From Ferruginibacter sp. (GTDB lineage Bacteria > Bacteroidota > Bacteroidia > Chitinophagales > Chitinophagaceae), in assembly GCA_019638525.1 (NCBI GenBank), contig JAHBTO010000001.1, forward strand, positions 310,001 to 374,000: a stretch of DNA of 64,000 nt, in the 5' to 3' direction. The notes beneath the pieces were generated by a model. The model saw nothing but the letters and a program-made list of their open reading frames with translations. It made no database searches and had not been told where the DNA came from. Of this stretch, positions 25,986 to 34,893 are shown one piece after another (positions within the stretch are counted from its first letter, which is position 1; every line of letters starts with the position of its first letter). The position numbers were made by a program, and so were the translations under genes.

Positions 25986-26600
25986 ATGGCTGTAACTCCG
26001 GCTAAAGAAAATATTTTAAAACGTATCAGGCAGGCGCTTAGCCACCCGGTGCCATTACCTTTTCCGCAAAGCGAAGGCAGCAATTCGCTTTTTCATAAAC
26101 CCGCCGATTCGCTTGATGTGGTATTTGCCCAGGAATTCATCAGCATGCAGGGCAAATTTGTTTATTGCATGGATGAAAATGAAATGCGGCAGCAATTACG
26201 TTTGCTTATTGATGAAAGGCAATGGACAAAAATATTTTGCAACAACGATGAATGGAATGAAGCATTCAGCACCACCATTAACCTGGCCGGCTGCGATGCC
26301 TCCATTACTGGTTGCGAATTTTTAGTAGCCCGTACCGGCACCATTGTTTTAAGCGCTGCACAGCAAAGCGGCCGCACGGTAAGTGTGTATGCACCGGTGC
26401 ATATATGCATTGCTTATACAAGCCAGTTGGTTTATGATGTTAAAGACGCTCTACAAAAAATAAAAGAAAAATATAACGAAAATATTCCTTCGCTCATCAG
26501 CTTTGCAACAGGCCCAAGCCGTACGGCCGATATTGAAAAAACACTGGTTACCGGCGTACATGGCCCCAGGGAAGTATATTGCTTTTTGATAGAGGCATAG
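25986..26600 (+). CDS. LUD-domain protein (LutC/YkgG family)
   Basis: 204 residues from the ATG giving MAVTPAKENILKRIRQAL. LutC-family features include FLVARTGTIVLSA, GRTVSVYAPVHICIA and the C-terminal ATGPSRTADIEKTLVTGVHGPREV, which is the most conserved part. In Bacillus LutC is part of the LutABC lactate oxidation complex. Here the gene is in the rsfS-ftsH neighbourhood while a lutB gene is with kbl about 16 kb away, so it may serve that system in trans or have a different role. It follows ftsH by 64 bases. No metal-cluster cysteines, as expected for LutC. Confidence 0.85.
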   Translation: MAVTPAKENILKRIRQALSHPVPLPFPQSEGSNSLFHKPADSLDVVFAQEFISMQGKFVYCMDENEMRQQLRLLIDERQWTKIFCNNDEWNEAFSTTINLAGCDASITGCEFLVARTGTIVLSAAQQSGRTVSVYAPVHICIAYTSQLVYDVKDALQKIKEKYNENIPSLISFATGPSRTADIEKTLVTGVHGPREVYCFLIEA

Positions 26601-26630
26601 TTGCATTTTTTCAAGTATCTTTATTTAACT

Positions 26631-27062
26631 ATGAGTAACGATATTTATAAACTGTTTGTGTACGGCTCCCTGCGTAGTGGATTTCGTAACCCTGCATATC
26701 AATACCTCACTAAATATTTTACACTACTGGGCGAAGCCGTTGTAAAAGGCAAAATGTACGACCTGGGCGATTACCCCGCAGCAGCCGCCACCGATGAAGA
26801 TAAATTTATATCGGGCGAATTGTATGTGATAAATAACCCCGCCGAGTTTTCGTGGGCCATTGGCCAGTTAGACGATTATGAAGGACTGAATATCGAAGAA
26901 GGCGAAACTCCCTTGTACAAACGGGAACCGGCGATTGCTTACCAGCACGGTGAGCCTCATAAGGCATGGATATATTGGTTTAATGGAAACCTTACCGGCA
27001 AGCCTGAAATAGAATCGGGCGACCTTTTGCAATACCTGCAGCAAAAAAACAAACCCTGGTAA
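26631..27062 (+). CDS. Gamma-glutamylcyclotransferase-like (GGCT/AIG2) protein
   Basis: 143 residues from the ATG giving MSNDIYKLFVYGSLRSGF. YGSLR is the family's substrate-binding loop, and LDDYEGLN carries the catalytic Glu. GGCT-like proteins release 5-oxoproline from gamma-glutamyl peptides, but the family has several other or unknown roles in bacteria. The stop TAA is directly followed by the ATG of lpxH (zero-base gap), so the two are translationally coupled. Confidence 0.85.
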   Translation: MSNDIYKLFVYGSLRSGFRNPAYQYLTKYFTLLGEAVVKGKMYDLGDYPAAAATDEDKFISGELYVINNPAEFSWAIGQLDDYEGLNIEEGETPLYKREPAIAYQHGEPHKAWIYWFNGNLTGKPEIESGDLLQYLQQKNKPW

Positions 27063-27830
27063 ATGGAAATTGCAAAAGACAAAAAGATATACTTCCTTTC
27101 CGATTTTCACCTGGGAGCGCCCAATGCAGCAGCAAGCCTGCAGAAGGAAAAAAAAATTATCCGTTTCCTGGATGAAGTGAAAGCTACCGCAGCACAGGTT
27201 TTTATTGTTGGCGATATGTTCGACTTTTGGTACGAGTACAAAAAAGTGGTGCCCAAAGGTTTTGTACGCATATTGGGCAAACTGGCCGAGCTAACCGACA
27301 GCGGCATACCCGTTCACTTTTTTGTAGGCAACCACGATATGTGGATGAAAGATTATTTTAAAACAGAACTTAACATACCGGTTTATTTTGAACCAAGGGC
27401 TTTTACCTTCAACAACAAGCAATTTTTAATTGGCCATGGCGATGGGCTTGGCCCCGGCGACCGTGGTTATAAATTCATTAAAAAAATTTTCCGCAATAAA
27501 ACCTGCAACTGGCTGTTTGGCATTTTACCGCCGTATATCGGCATGGGAATTGCAAATTATTTCAGTCGCAAAAGCAGGGCACAGGCCGGGCAAACCACCG
27601 AAGTGTTTTTAGGCGAAGACAAAGAATGGCTTATCATTTACTGTAAAGAAGTGTTACAAAAAAAACATTTCGATTATTTCATCTTTGGCCACCGCCACCT
27701 GCCAATTGATTGCAGGCTAAACGAAACAAGCAGGTATATTAACCTGGGCGACTGGATGAACTATTGCAGCTATGCTGTTTTTGATGGAAACGATGTTGCT
27801 TTACAATATTATACAACCGGCAGCAATTAA
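27063..27830 (+). CDS. lpxH: UDP-2,3-diacylglucosamine diphosphatase (lipid A synthesis)
   Basis: 255 residues. A metallophosphoesterase that removes UMP from UDP-diacylglucosamine to make lipid X. All metal motifs are visible: LSDFHLGAP, VGDMFDFWYEY, GNHDMW, LIGHGDGLGPGD and FGHRHLP. The GHGD-GLGPGDRGYK segment and the Arg-rich cap (YFSRKSRAQAG) fit LpxH rather than a generic phosphoesterase. It starts directly at the stop of the preceding gene. Cytoplasmic face of the inner membrane. Confidence 0.92.
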   Translation: MEIAKDKKIYFLSDFHLGAPNAAASLQKEKKIIRFLDEVKATAAQVFIVGDMFDFWYEYKKVVPKGFVRILGKLAELTDSGIPVHFFVGNHDMWMKDYFKTELNIPVYFEPRAFTFNNKQFLIGHGDGLGPGDRGYKFIKKIFRNKTCNWLFGILPPYIGMGIANYFSRKSRAQAGQTTEVFLGEDKEWLIIYCKEVLQKKHFDYFIFGHRHLPIDCRLNETSRYINLGDWMNYCSYAVFDGNDVALQYYTTGSN

Positions 27831-27863
27831 TACAACTGTAAAATGCTTACTTAACAGATACAA

Positions 27864-28691
27864 TTGTTACAACTAAAATCAATATCAATTTTTGTGTGCC
27901 TTTGTGCCACACTGATAGCGCCTGCTGTGTCAAGCGCACAAAGCGATTCGGTTTTTAGTTTAGTAAAAACCATTAGGGGCAGTTATACTTATTTTAATGT
28001 AGATAACCTGGATAACCTATACTTGGTAACCGCCGGTAACCAATTAAAAAAATTAGATGCCAACGGCGATTCGCTTGCCGTGTATAACGATGTAAAAAAA
28101 TATGGCAACCCTTCTTTTATTGATGTAACCAATCCGCTAAAAACATTGCTTTACTACAAAAATTTTTCTACCGTAGTGACGCTCGACAGGTTGCTTACGG
28201 TACGCAACACTATTAATTTGCGCAAGCACAATATTTTTTATGTAAATAATGTAACGCTATCGTACGATAACAATATGTGGATTTTTGATGAAGAGGATTT
28301 TAAACTCAAAAAGATAAATGAAGAAGGTAAAACATTGCTGGCCACCGTTGACTGGAGAAACCTTTTTGACTCGGTACCGGCGCCTGTTAAAATAATTGAC
28401 CGCAATGATTTTGTATATCTATACGACCCCCAAAAAGGTTTTTATATTTTTGATTATTATGGCGGTTTTAAAAACAGGATACCACTTTTACATTGGACCG
28501 ATGTGGAAGTAAACGGCAATACCTTGTACGGCTTCTGCAATAACAAGCTGTATAGTTATGCGTTAAAATCATTGCAGTTAAAGGAATATACATTGCCGCC
28601 TTTCTTTGGCAAGTTCATCTCCATAAAAGCCATGAACGGTAAAGTGTACCTGCTAAACGAAAAGGGGATTGATGTGTATCAAATAAAATAA
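27864..28691 (+). CDS. Secreted protein of unknown function, beta-propeller-like repeats
   Basis: 275 residues, read from a TTG at 27864; an in-frame stop lies 12 bases upstream and no ATG precedes the signal peptide (SISIFVCLCATLIAPAVSSAQ). The mature part has repeated short beta motifs with Asp-Asn-Leu/Tyr patterns: NVDNLDNLYLVTAGNQLKKLDANGDS, then ENMWIFDEEDFKLKKI-like units, FVYLYDPQKGFYIFD and KVYLLNEKGIDVYQIK. That resembles NHL/SMP-30-type propeller blades, but no enzyme motif is recognised. It follows lpxH by 33 bases and is convergent with the next gene (2-base gap). Probably periplasmic. Confidence 0.75.
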   Translation: MLQLKSISIFVCLCATLIAPAVSSAQSDSVFSLVKTIRGSYTYFNVDNLDNLYLVTAGNQLKKLDANGDSLAVYNDVKKYGNPSFIDVTNPLKTLLYYKNFSTVVTLDRLLTVRNTINLRKHNIFYVNNVTLSYDNNMWIFDEEDFKLKKINEEGKTLLATVDWRNLFDSVPAPVKIIDRNDFVYLYDPQKGFYIFDYYGGFKNRIPLLHWTDVEVNGNTLYGFCNNKLYSYALKSLQLKEYTLPPFFGKFISIKAMNGKVYLLNEKGIDVYQIK

Positions 28692-28693
28692 AC

Positions 28694-29212
28694 TTATTGG
28701 TTAAGTATATCGGTAAGTTCTTTATCCCATTTACCTGTTTTGCCATATTCCACCACACGGCCCATTTCTTTTCCGTCTTTCATTACAATAATAGTTGGCA
28801 CAAGCGTTACATCAAATGCTTTAGTAATATTGCCCAGCGAATTTTTTGCACGGTTTACACCAAACAGGCTGATGGCATCATCTGCCAAACCGCTAAGCTC
28901 CTGCAGTTTAAAAAATTTAGGCAGTATAAACTGTGTATCCTCACACCATGTGCCGCCAAAAACTACAAAATGGTATTTACCGTTTGCCCTTTTAAAAGCA
29001 TTGATGGTTGCCGTATCGGGGTTATAATAACTTTGGCTGCTTTTGTACCAAGCAAAAGCCGTATCATTTTTAATTAAATCTTTATTGATGATACCCCTCA
29101 GTACTTTTACTTCGGGATGTTTTTCATCCTGGCTTATTTCGTATTGCTCCTGTGCAAAAGCCCTACCGGCGCCACATACAAAAAGCAACAATATCAAAAG
29201 GTATTTGTTCAT
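28694..29212 (-). CDS. Thioredoxin-like periplasmic protein with a single active-site cysteine
   Basis: 172 residues with a signal peptide (LLILLLFVCGAGRAFA). The thioredoxin fold starts near residue 80: YHFVVFGGTWCEDT puts the motif W89-C90-E91-D92-T93 where an oxidoreductase would have CxxC. The cis-Pro loop VTLVPTIIV is present. With Cys at the first position and Thr at the fourth, it cannot form the usual intramolecular disulfide and might act as a monothiol reductase, a chaperone-like protein or a sensor. It lies 85 bases after the MerR gene on the same strand and is convergent with the unknown secreted protein. Confidence 0.8.
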   Translation of the reverse strand: MNKYLLILLLFVCGAGRAFAQEQYEISQDEKHPEVKVLRGIINKDLIKNDTAFAWYKSSQSYYNPDTATINAFKRANGKYHFVVFGGTWCEDTQFILPKFFKLQELSGLADDAISLFGVNRAKNSLGNITKAFDVTLVPTIIVMKDGKEMGRVVEYGKTGKWDKELTDILNQ

Positions 29213-29297
29213 CTTAAAATTTTAACAGAAAAAAATTGTGAAGAGTAAATATCGGTTCTAAAAAAATAACTGCAGCCGCAAATATGTTAAACGGAAG

Positions 29298-29819
29298 TTA
29301 TAAACCGGCTTTCAGTTCATTCAAAAATCCTTTCAGTTTCTTTAAAGATTCTATCAGCTCAAATTTTTCTTCGGCACGTTTGTTTTGTTTTAAAAATTCT
29401 TTGGCGCCTTCCATGGTATATTTTCTTTCACGCAGCAAATGATAAATCAGTTTAAGGTTTTTAATATCCTCGGGCCTAAAAAGCCTATCGCCTTTGCCGT
29501 TTTTACGGGGTTTTAAAATATCAAATTCGTTTTCCCAAAATCTTATCAGGCTTTGGTTTACCTTAAACATATCGGCTACAATACCAATGGCGTAATATTT
29601 TTTTTCAAAAAGTATTTCATCGGCCGGTATTTCAATAAGGTCGGTGCCGGCATCTTTTTCCTTAAGGCTCATGCGGCCCCTGTTGGGTTTTTTATTATCG
29701 GTTTTTGTTTTGATTTTTATCTTATCGGCCGGCGGTTTTGTTAACGCATGTGTTTTAGCAGCCGGTTTTTTGTTAACCGGTGCATCATCAAAATCAAAAG
29801 CTATCTGTTGTAAAGGCAT
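29298..29819 (-). CDS. MerR-family transcriptional regulator
   Basis: 173 residues. A winged helix-turn-helix DNA-binding domain follows an N-terminal Lys-rich linker: YYAIGIVADMFKVNQSLIRFWENEF, then DRLFRPEDIKNLKLIYHLLRERKYTMEGAKEFLKQN. There is a C-terminal coiled segment (EKFELIESLKKLKGFLNEL) and no effector-binding cysteines or drug-binding domain. It resembles short MerR regulators found throughout Bacteroidota. It follows the M23 gene by 8 bases, so the two are co-transcribed and the regulator may control envelope genes. Confidence 0.88.
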   Translation of the reverse strand: MPLQQIAFDFDDAPVNKKPAAKTHALTKPPADKIKIKTKTDNKKPNRGRMSLKEKDAGTDLIEIPADEILFEKKYYAIGIVADMFKVNQSLIRFWENEFDILKPRKNGKGDRLFRPEDIKNLKLIYHLLRERKYTMEGAKEFLKQNKRAEEKFELIESLKKLKGFLNELKAGL

Positions 29820-29827
29820 AAATAAAA

Positions 29828-30799
29828 TTAATCAAAACTTTTGGCACTGCCAGTAGCGGCAATTTTTAACACCCGGTCGTACTGTTCGGCATTAAGGTCG
29901 TTAAAGAAAAAATAAACAGGGTCAACAGGGTTGCCGTTAATATGCACTTCGTAATGTACATGCGGCCCGGTACTTGCGCCCGTGCTGCCCACCCAGCCAA
30001 TTACTTCGCCACGTTTTACATGCTGGCCAACCCTTGCCTTTATACGCACCATGTGCATGTATTCGGTTTCGTAACCGTAGCCATGATTAATTATTACATG
30101 GTTGCCCGTGCCGGTGCCGGGGCCTGCCGTGGTAACAGTGCCATCGCCGGTGGCATAAATGGGTGTGCCTTGTGGCGCTGTAAAATCAAGCCCATTGTGC
30201 ATTTTGGCAATACCGTAAATTGGGTGTATCCGCAATCCAAAACCACTGGCAATCCTGGTTAGTTGCTTGTTACTGATGGGCTGTATGGCGGGTATGCTGG
30301 CAAGTTTGGTTTCCTGGTTATTGATAAGTTTTTCAATGGCATTATAACTTTCAACCTCATAAGCCATTCGTGCTTTAATATTATTAAGGGTTTTGGCAAT
30401 TTCATCTCCAAGGTCATCGCCCTTAATAAGGTTAATCTTATCTATCTCTTTTTTCTTTTCAATGGCTTTTGTACGGGCACTATCGGTTAAGGGTGTGGCT
30501 TCAAAAATAGAGCGGTACACTTCATTATCTCTTTTTTCCAGCTCGGCCATCTGTTGCTGCAATAATTTGGTTGATGCGGCCAGGGTATTATAATTATCTT
30601 TTATTATTTCGTATTTCAATTGGGCTTCTTTATCAATAGCCCTCGGAAAAAAATTATTGTACAGCCAAATGATGATGGCCGATGTAACCAACGCAGCAGA
30701 TATAAAACCAAACACTCTAAGCAGTTTCACCCGCAGTGGTGTAACCAGCTTTTCATAACGGAGCGAATGGGTATTATAATAGTATTTGATTTTCTTCAT
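29828..30799 (-). CDS. M23 family metallopeptidase, membrane-anchored with coiled coil
   Basis: 323 residues from the ATG giving MKKIKYYYNTHSLRYEKL. An upstream in-frame ATG at 30850 would add 17 residues and is possible. One membrane helix (about 32-54, FGFISAALVTSAIIIWLY) is followed by a coiled coil (about 70-160, DNYNTLAASTKLLQQQMAELEKRD) and a LytM domain: RIASGFGLRIHP, HNGLDFTAP (zinc ligands H and D), YMHMVRIKARVGQ and GPHVHYEVHING (HxH). As zinc ligands are complete it is likely an active peptidoglycan endopeptidase, or an activator of one, similar in layout to EnvC and MepM. The MerR gene follows in the same transcript. Confidence 0.88.
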   Translation of the reverse strand: MKKIKYYYNTHSLRYEKLVTPLRVKLLRVFGFISAALVTSAIIIWLYNNFFPRAIDKEAQLKYEIIKDNYNTLAASTKLLQQQMAELEKRDNEVYRSIFEATPLTDSARTKAIEKKKEIDKINLIKGDDLGDEIAKTLNNIKARMAYEVESYNAIEKLINNQETKLASIPAIQPISNKQLTRIASGFGLRIHPIYGIAKMHNGLDFTAPQGTPIYATGDGTVTTAGPGTGTGNHVIINHGYGYETEYMHMVRIKARVGQHVKRGEVIGWVGSTGASTGPHVHYEVHINGNPVDPVYFFFNDLNAEQYDRVLKIAATGSAKSFD

Positions 30800-30864
30800 A
30801 ATCTCGTGGTGGCTTGCCGCTTGAACCTGTTTTATTACCTTTGCTGCCATTGAACAAAAGTTTA

Positions 30865-30895
30865 CAAATATAGTCCCATATACAACAAAAATCAA
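30865..30895 (-). promoter_or_regulatory. Promoter for the M23 / MerR operon
   Basis: Minus strand: TTG at 30895-30893, a 20-base spacer, then TATATTTG at 30872-30865. Both Bacteroidota half-sites are at the expected distance. Transcription would begin near 30859. Confidence 0.55.
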
Positions 30896-30915
30896 CCCAT
30901 ATAAACATTTGGAAT

Positions 30916-33540
30916 ATGATGACGAGCGCCGCCATTCGACAACAGTTTTTAGATTTTTTTAAATCAAAAAGCCATGCCATTGTACCATCGGCGCCAATTG
31001 TTGTAAAAAACGACCCCACCCTGTTGTTTACAAATGCCGGCATGAACCAGTTTAAAGATTATTTCCTGGGCAATAAGCAAGCGCCTAACACCCGTGTGGC
31101 CGATACACAAAAATGCCTGCGTGTGAGCGGTAAGCATAATGATTTGGAAGAAGTGGGAGTAGATACTTACCACCACACTATGTTTGAAATGCTGGGCAAC
31201 TGGAGCTTTGGCGATTATTTTAAAAAAGAAGCCATTGCATGGAGTTGGGAACTGCTTACTGAAGTGTACAAGATTGACAAAGACAGGTTATACGTTACCG
31301 TTTTTGAAGGCGATGAAAACGAAGGCCTGCCAATGGATGAAGAAGCACTTAACGAATGGAAAAAAGTGATACATCCCGAAAGGATTTTAAAAGGAAATAA
31401 AAAAGATAATTTTTGGGAGATGGGTGATACCGGGCCATGCGGGCCTTGCACCGAAATACATGTTGATTGCCGAAGCGATGAAGAAAGAAAAAATTTAGAT
31501 GGCGCTTCATTGGTTAACAACGATCATCCGCAGGTGATAGAAATTTGGAACAATGTGTTCATCCAGTTTAACCGTAAAAAAGATGGCAGCCTTGAAGCAT
31601 TACCTGCCCGCCACGTAGATACAGGTATGGGCTTTGAAAGGCTGGTAAGAGTACTACAAAACAAATCATCTAATTACGATACAGATGTTTTTACCGGCAC
31701 CATTGCAGCTATTGAAAAAATAGTTGGTAAAAAATATGATTATAGCGATAGCAAAGAAGCCATTGCTTTTAGGGTAATGGCCGATCATATACGTGCTATT
31801 GCTTTTACTATTGCCGATGGGCAGTTGCCATCCAATACCGGCGCAGGCTATGTAATTCGGCGTATCCTCCGCAGGGCTGTGCGGTATTATTATTCGTACC
31901 TGCATTATAAACAACCATTGCTTTATCAACTACTGCCGGTTATTGCCATACAATTCGAAAAAGTTTTTCCGGAATTAAAAAACCAGCAGGACTTTGTTTC
32001 TAAAGTGGTGATGGAAGAAGAAACTGCATTTTTAAAAACGGTTGATAATGGTTTGATGATGCTGGAGCAATCAAACAAAAATATCAGTGGGCAGGAAGCA
32101 TTTAAACTGTACGATACATTTGGTTTTCCGTTAGACCTAACAAAACTGGTGGCTGCCGAAAAAGGTTTGCAGGTAGATGAAAAAGGTTTTGAAGATGAAA
32201 TGCAAAAGCAAAAAGACCGCAGCCGGTCTGCATCTGTATTAGAAACCGAAGACTGGGTGATGGCAGGTAATGATAAAAATGATACGGCTGCTGCAACAAA
32301 AGCAGGTTTTGTTGGCTACGATACACTTGAGATAAAAACGCATGTGGTAAAGTACAGGAAGGTTTCGGGTAAGGGCAAAAAACTTTACCAGTTGGTTTTA
32401 AGCCAAACCCCTTTTTATGCCGAAAGCGGCGGACAGGTTGGCGATACCGGCACACTTACCATTGACGGTACAGAAACAAAAATTATCGATACTAAAAAAG
32501 AAAACGACCTTATCATACATTTTGCCGAAAAAATTCCGGATGATGTGAGCGGAGAAGTTATTGCAAAGGTTGATGCTGAACGTAGAAACAGAATTGCCCT
32601 GCACCACAGCGTTACACATCTTATGCATGCTGCATTACGCAAAGTGCTTGGCACACATGTGGCACAAAAAGGAAGCCTGGTAAATGAAGAACACCTGCGT
32701 TTCGATTTCAGTCATTTTGCAAAAGTTACTGATGAAGAAGTAGCTGTTGTAGAAAAAATGGTAAACGAAAAAATAAGGCAAAACATTCCCATTGTTATAA
32801 AAGAAATGCCTAAAGACGAAGCCATTGCCCTGGGCGCTATGGCTTTGTTTGGTGAAAAATATGGCGACCGTGTACGGGTGGTTATCATGGATGAAAATTA
32901 TTCAATTGAATTGTGCGGCGGCACACATGCTGGCAGCACCGGCAACCTAGGATTTTTTAAAATAACACATGAAACAGCCGTGGCCGCAGGCGTACGCAGG
33001 CTGGAAGCGGTATGCGGCAAAGCTGCCGAAAAATTAGTGCATGAAAAATTTAATACACTGCATGCCATTGGCGAAACCTTAAACAACCCTGCCGACCTGA
33101 AAAAATCTGTAGAGCAACTGGCTGCCGAAAAATCATCGCTGCAAAAAAGAATCGAAAACCTGGAAGCCCGGCAACTGGTTGGTATCAGGAATTCGCTTTT
33201 ACACAAAGATGAAATCATCAATAATGTTTCATTCATAAGCGATATTGTTGAAGTAAGTAATGCAGATGCCCTTAAAAAATTATGTTTCGATATCAAGCAT
33301 CATGTACACGACCATCTTGTTGTGTTATGCAGCAATATAGATGGCAAGGCATTTGTTGCTATTGGTATTTCCGATACGGTTGTAAAAGCAAAAAACCTGG
33401 ATGCCGGAAAAATAATTAAAGAACACATAGCGCCGCTGATAAAAGGTGGCGGTGGCGGCCAAAAAAACCTGGCCACGGCAGGCGGGCAAAATGTAGGCGC
33501 TTTACAGCAAGTGATTGATAAAGTAAAATCATTGTTATAA
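30916..33540 (+). CDS. alaS: Alanyl-tRNA synthetase
   Basis: 874 residues, full length. Class II synthetase that charges tRNA-Ala. In order: catalytic core with FTNAGMNQFKDYFLG, the motif 2 region and EMGDTGPCGPCTEIHVD; the editing domain with HSVTHLMHAALR (HxxxH) and ELCGGTHAGSTG, giving Cys and His of the zinc site; and the C-terminal C-Ala domain ending in a glycine-rich patch KGGGGGQKNLATAGGQ. ATG codons at 30916 and 30919 are equivalent choices. Divergent from the M23 gene, 116 bases apart. Confidence 0.97.
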   Translation: MMTSAAIRQQFLDFFKSKSHAIVPSAPIVVKNDPTLLFTNAGMNQFKDYFLGNKQAPNTRVADTQKCLRVSGKHNDLEEVGVDTYHHTMFEMLGNWSFGDYFKKEAIAWSWELLTEVYKIDKDRLYVTVFEGDENEGLPMDEEALNEWKKVIHPERILKGNKKDNFWEMGDTGPCGPCTEIHVDCRSDEERKNLDGASLVNNDHPQVIEIWNNVFIQFNRKKDGSLEALPARHVDTGMGFERLVRVLQNKSSNYDTDVFTGTIAAIEKIVGKKYDYSDSKEAIAFRVMADHIRAIAFTIADGQLPSNTGAGYVIRRILRRAVRYYYSYLHYKQPLLYQLLPVIAIQFEKVFPELKNQQDFVSKVVMEEETAFLKTVDNGLMMLEQSNKNISGQEAFKLYDTFGFPLDLTKLVAAEKGLQVDEKGFEDEMQKQKDRSRSASVLETEDWVMAGNDKNDTAAATKAGFVGYDTLEIKTHVVKYRKVSGKGKKLYQLVLSQTPFYAESGGQVGDTGTLTIDGTETKIIDTKKENDLIIHFAEKIPDDVSGEVIAKVDAERRNRIALHHSVTHLMHAALRKVLGTHVAQKGSLVNEEHLRFDFSHFAKVTDEEVAVVEKMVNEKIRQNIPIVIKEMPKDEAIALGAMALFGEKYGDRVRVVIMDENYSIELCGGTHAGSTGNLGFFKITHETAVAAGVRRLEAVCGKAAEKLVHEKFNTLHAIGETLNNPADLKKSVEQLAAEKSSLQKRIENLEARQLVGIRNSLLHKDEIINNVSFISDIVEVSNADALKKLCFDIKHHVHDHLVVLCSNIDGKAFVAIGISDTVVKAKNLDAGKIIKEHIAPLIKGGGGGQKNLATAGGQNVGALQQVIDKVKSLL

Positions 33541-33550
33541 ATTTTTGTGA

Positions 33551-33571
33551 ACTGGATTTATTTTATCCAGT
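33551..33571 (+). terminator. Weak hairpin after alaS
   Basis: ACTGGAT at 33551-33557 and ATCCAGT at 33565-33571 form a 7-pair stem with a 7-base loop. No T-run follows (sequence continues ATATATATT), so termination is doubtful. Confidence 0.3.
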
Positions 33572-33675
33572 ATATATATTGATGTTCTATTGATTTTTAA
33601 GCCCCATTTATCACTAATATTTTTTGTGGGTTATAGTTGCTTTAAAAAATTTTGTTAAACCAAAATATTTATCTC

Positions 33676-33687
33676 CGAAATATTTCG
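33676..33687. promoter_or_regulatory. 12-base perfect palindrome, candidate operator upstream of the PDZ gene
   Basis: CGAAATATTTCG is its own reverse complement and lies 18 bases before the -7 element, exactly over the -33 region. A related TTTCGTA is repeated at 33683-33689 and again near 33726-33732, between promoter and start codon. This would suit a dimeric regulator. Confidence 0.35.
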
Positions 33688-33705
33688 TAATACAAAAAAA
33701 GGTTT

Positions 33706-33713
33706 TACTTTTG
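33706..33713 (+). promoter_or_regulatory. Candidate -7 promoter element for the two-PDZ protein
   Basis: TACTTTTG, 35 bases before the ATG at 33749. The -33 region is occupied by the palindrome at 33676-33687. Confidence 0.5.
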
Positions 33714-33748
33714 ACCTACTAAACATTTCGTACATAAAATATCAAGTC

Positions 33749-34834
33749 ATGAAAAAAATTGTATTTACGGCAGCCTGTATGGTTTTAGCGGCCTTTACCA
33801 CAACAGGTTTTGCACAGGATGGTAATGCTGATAAGGGTAAAAAAGAAACCCAGGAAATAATTATCCGTAAAAAAGGCGATAAGGATACAAAAGTGGTTGT
33901 TGAAATTAAAGGTGATAAAATTACCATAAACGGAAAACCTTTATCCGAGTTTAAAGATGATGAAATAACAGTTAATAAACGAAATATCATCATTAGAGAT
34001 GGTAAAGGCAATACAAGGTTTAGGATGGCGCCTGAAGATTTTGAAGGTTTTAGTTTTTGGAATGATGACAGTGATAAGACCACTGCATTTTTAGGTGTTA
34101 CCACAAGTGCTCAGGATGAAGAAAAGAATGCAGGTGGCGCAAAAATTACAGATATAAGTGAAGGCAGTGCGGCCGAAAAGGCAGGTTTAAAAAAGGGTGA
34201 TGTTATTGTAAAAATCAATGACAAAGAAGTTAAAAACCCAGCTTCATTATCGGAAGTTGTTACTTCGTTTAAGCCAAAAGATGACATTACTGTTTATTAC
34301 GAACGTGATGGCAAAACATCATCGGCAAAAGCTACACTTGGCGAGCGCAAAGAATCGAAGGTGATGACCTATTCATTTAACGGGCCCGATGGTATTGCCA
34401 GGTCGTTTACCATGCCACGTATGAATGGTATAAATGTGTTGCCAAAAATTGAAATGTGGGATGACAAGGACTTGGGTGATATGTCGCCAAGGGTATGGAC
34501 CCCGGGTAAAAATTTTAATTACGATTATGAATTTAATAATGATGCATTTCCCCGGCATCAAAAACTTGGCATAAAAATTCAGGATACCGAAGATGGCAAA
34601 GGTGTAAAAGTGTTGGATGTAGATAAAGACTCACCTGCCGATAAAGCGGGGCTTAAAAAAGATGATGTGGTTACAGAAATTGGAGGCAATAAAATAACAA
34701 ATACTGATGAAGCAAGGATACAGTTAAATTTAAACATGGGCAAAAATGCTTACAACATTAAAGCAAAACGTAATGGTAATACTTTGAATTTTGATATAAA
34801 GATTCCCAAAAAGTTAAAAACCGCCAATTTATAA
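33749..34834 (+). CDS. Periplasmic protein with two PDZ domains, no protease domain
   Basis: 361 residues with a signal peptide (KIVFTAACMVLAAFTTTGFA). Two PDZ domains: first about 113-195 (AFLGVTTSAQDEEKN, SAAEKAGLKKGDVIVKINDKEV), second about 270-355 (KLGIKIQDTEDGKGVKVLDV, SPADKAGLKKDDVVTEIGGNKI). The N-terminal 100 residues are Lys/Asp-rich with ITINGKPLSEFKDD. No trypsin-like domain or Ser motif is present, so it is not DegP itself. PDZ pairs like these bind protein C-termini and often serve as adaptors in envelope stress. The upstream region has a palindrome over the promoter, so regulation is likely. A terminator follows at 34894-34922. Confidence 0.85.
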   Translation: MKKIVFTAACMVLAAFTTTGFAQDGNADKGKKETQEIIIRKKGDKDTKVVVEIKGDKITINGKPLSEFKDDEITVNKRNIIIRDGKGNTRFRMAPEDFEGFSFWNDDSDKTTAFLGVTTSAQDEEKNAGGAKITDISEGSAAEKAGLKKGDVIVKINDKEVKNPASLSEVVTSFKPKDDITVYYERDGKTSSAKATLGERKESKVMTYSFNGPDGIARSFTMPRMNGINVLPKIEMWDDKDLGDMSPRVWTPGKNFNYDYEFNNDAFPRHQKLGIKIQDTEDGKGVKVLDVDKDSPADKAGLKKDDVVTEIGGNKITNTDEARIQLNLNMGKNAYNIKAKRNGNTLNFDIKIPKKLKTANL

Positions 34835-34893
34835 TATTACCACAAAATAATAAGTTAAGATATAGTAACATAAGCCATGAAATAGCATGAGAG

